A stretch of 64,000 nt of DNA from Silanimonas sp. (GTDB lineage Bacteria > Pseudomonadota > Gammaproteobacteria > Xanthomonadales > Xanthomonadaceae), in the NCBI RefSeq assembly GCF_027531545.1, contig NZ_JAPZSC010000006.1:372001-436000 (forward strand). Reading direction: 5' to 3'. Below, piece by piece: positions 63,153 through 64,000 of the stretch. The position numbers and the translations under genes were made by a program. The stretch's first letter is position 1, and every line of letters starts with the position of its first letter. The notes beneath the pieces were generated by a model, which searched no databases, was not told the origin of the DNA, and saw only the letters and a list, made by a program, of their open reading frames with translations.

Positions 63153-64000
63153 GTGCCCACCAAGTCGCCCCGAAAGCCCGCCGCCGCGGTTGCCGCCACC
63201 GGCACCTCGGGCCTCCCCGACAACGAGCTGTTCCTGAGCCGCGAACTGTCGCAGCTGGCCTTCAACCGCCGCGTGCTCGCCCAGGCCGAAGACGCGTCGA
63301 TTCCGCTGCTGGAGCGCCTGCGCTACCTCTGCATCAGCTGCACCAACCTCGACGAGTTCTTCGAGATCCGCGTCGCCTCGCTGCGCACGACGGTGCAGTT
63401 CGGTTCGACGGCCACCGTCGACGGCGTGGCGCCCATCGCCCTGCTGAACCAGATTCACGACGAAGCCAGCGCGCTGGTCGACGCGCAGTACGAGTTCTGG
63501 AACGACACGCTGCGCCCCGCCCTGAACGAGGCCGGCGTGCGCATCCTGCCGCGCGACGCCTGGAGCGCGAAGCAGAAGCGCTGGCTGAAGGAATACTTCG
63601 AGCACGAGATCATGCCGGTGCTGTCGCCGCTCGGGCTCGACCCGGCGCACCCCTTCCCGCGCATCCTCAACAAGTCGCTCAACGTGGTCGTGGTGCTCGA
63701 TGGCAAGGACGCGTTCGGCCGCGCCGGCGGTATGGCCATCGTCCGTGCGCCGCGCTCGCTGCCGCGCATCATCCACATCCCGACGGAAATCTCCGGCGCG
63801 CCGCACGACTTCGTGCTGCTCTCGGCGGTGCTGACCGCCTTCGTCGACGAGATCTTCCCGGGCATGAAGGTCAAAGGTGCGTGGCAGTTCCGCGTGACGC
63901 GCAACTCCGAGCTGGTGGTGGACGAGGAGGAAGTGGAGAACATCGCGCATGCCGTGCGCGAGGAACTCGTCGGACGCGGCTTCCGGCCCGCCGTGCGGCT
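63153..64000 (+). CDS. ppk: Polyphosphate kinase 1 (partial, cut by window edge)
   Basis: The first 282 or so residues of a protein usually near 690-700 residues are visible. It starts at GTG 63153 with a Lys/Ala-rich N-terminus, then the PPK1 N-domain: ELFLSRELSQLAFNRRVLAQA, IPLLERLRYLCISCTNLDEFFEIRVA, FEHEIMPVLSPLGLDPAHPFPRILNKSLNV, and MAIVRAPRSLPRI. PPK1 makes polyphosphate from ATP in a reversible reaction. It lies 77 bp after phoR in the same direction, so it may be read from the phoBR transcript. The catalytic His regions lie outside the window. Confidence 0.93.
   Translation, partial: MPTKSPRKPAAAVAATGTSGLPDNELFLSRELSQLAFNRRVLAQAEDASIPLLERLRYLCISCTNLDEFFEIRVASLRTTVQFGSTATVDGVAPIALLNQIHDEASALVDAQYEFWNDTLRPALNEAGVRILPRDAWSAKQKRWLKEYFEHEIMPVLSPLGLDPAHPFPRILNKSLNVVVVLDGKDAFGRAGGMAIVRAPRSLPRIIHIPTEISGAPHDFVLLSAVLTAFVDEIFPGMKVKGAWQFRVTRNSELVVDEEEVENIAHAVREELVGRGFRPAVR

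Noticed and set aside
1-64000. CRISPR arrays, insertion sequences, prophage, replication origin
   Set aside because: No regularly spaced repeats, transposase, integrase or DnaA-box cluster was seen; gene order looks like ordinary core chromosome.

Overview
The window is an ordinary, densely packed chromosome segment of a high-G+C (roughly two-thirds G+C by eye) gammaproteobacterium. Its conserved blocks (pcnB-folK-panB-panC-panD-pgi, dapA-bamC next to a gcvR-like gene, apbC-dcd, metG-rnfA-rnfB, tsaE-amiC-mutL, phoB-phoR-ppk) and a large TonB-dependent receptor point to the Xanthomonadales/Lysobacteraceae. I infer this from gene content and order only. I see no insertion sequence, prophage, CRISPR array or origin, and no gene-free stretch exceeds 300 bases.

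Layout. 1-6.7 kb: a DUF2845 secreted protein (cut by the left edge), an MltD-type lytic transglycosylase, a HerA/YjgR-type ATPase coupled to an unknown membrane protein, an AbgT-family transporter and GreB. 6.7-22.4 kb: one 15.7-kb block, all on the minus strand, that reproduces the whole MSHA (mannose-sensitive haemagglutinin) type IV pilus locus in the order I, second I-like, J, K, L, M, N, E, G, F, B, A, C, D, O, P, Q. 22.4-28.6 kb: pirin, small membrane proteins, RimO, a dienelactone hydrolase, a HIT protein and a DUF4153 membrane protein. 28.6-37.7 kb: dcd, apbC, the TonB-dependent receptor, metG, rnfA, rnfB and a TraB/GumN protein. 37.7-46.8 kb: DUF1684 lipoprotein, mutL, amiC, tsaE, nnrDE, queG and pgi. 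46.8-53.5 kb: the pantothenate operon, folK, pcnB, a tRNA-Glu, fdxA, bamC, dapA and the gcvR-like gene. 53.6-64 kb: PhoH, thiD, a DUF1275 protein, a Bax-inhibitor-like protein, an NAD-type isocitrate dehydrogenase, an AhpD-like protein with a glutaredoxin, an M48 protease, phoB, phoR and the first part of ppk.

How they work together. The MSHA block encodes a complete pilus apparatus: secretin (L), alignment proteins (I, J, K, M, N), motor (E, G), pilins (B, A), minor pilins (C, D, O, P) and a large surface protein (Q). Only the prepilin peptidase and a retraction ATPase are absent from the window. phoB has a candidate Pho box and is followed by phoR and ppk, so phosphate sensing and polyphosphate synthesis are linked. 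The pan genes, folK and pcnB form one run of overlapping or closely spaced genes.

No wholly new system stands out. The points most worth a second look are a nine-T tract inside the MSHA surface protein gene (possible phase variation), a symmetric divergent promoter predicted to give leaderless queG and nnrDE transcripts, an Rnf cluster reduced to A and B, a low-G+C segment inside metG, and a c-di-GMP-type N-terminal domain on the pilus motor.
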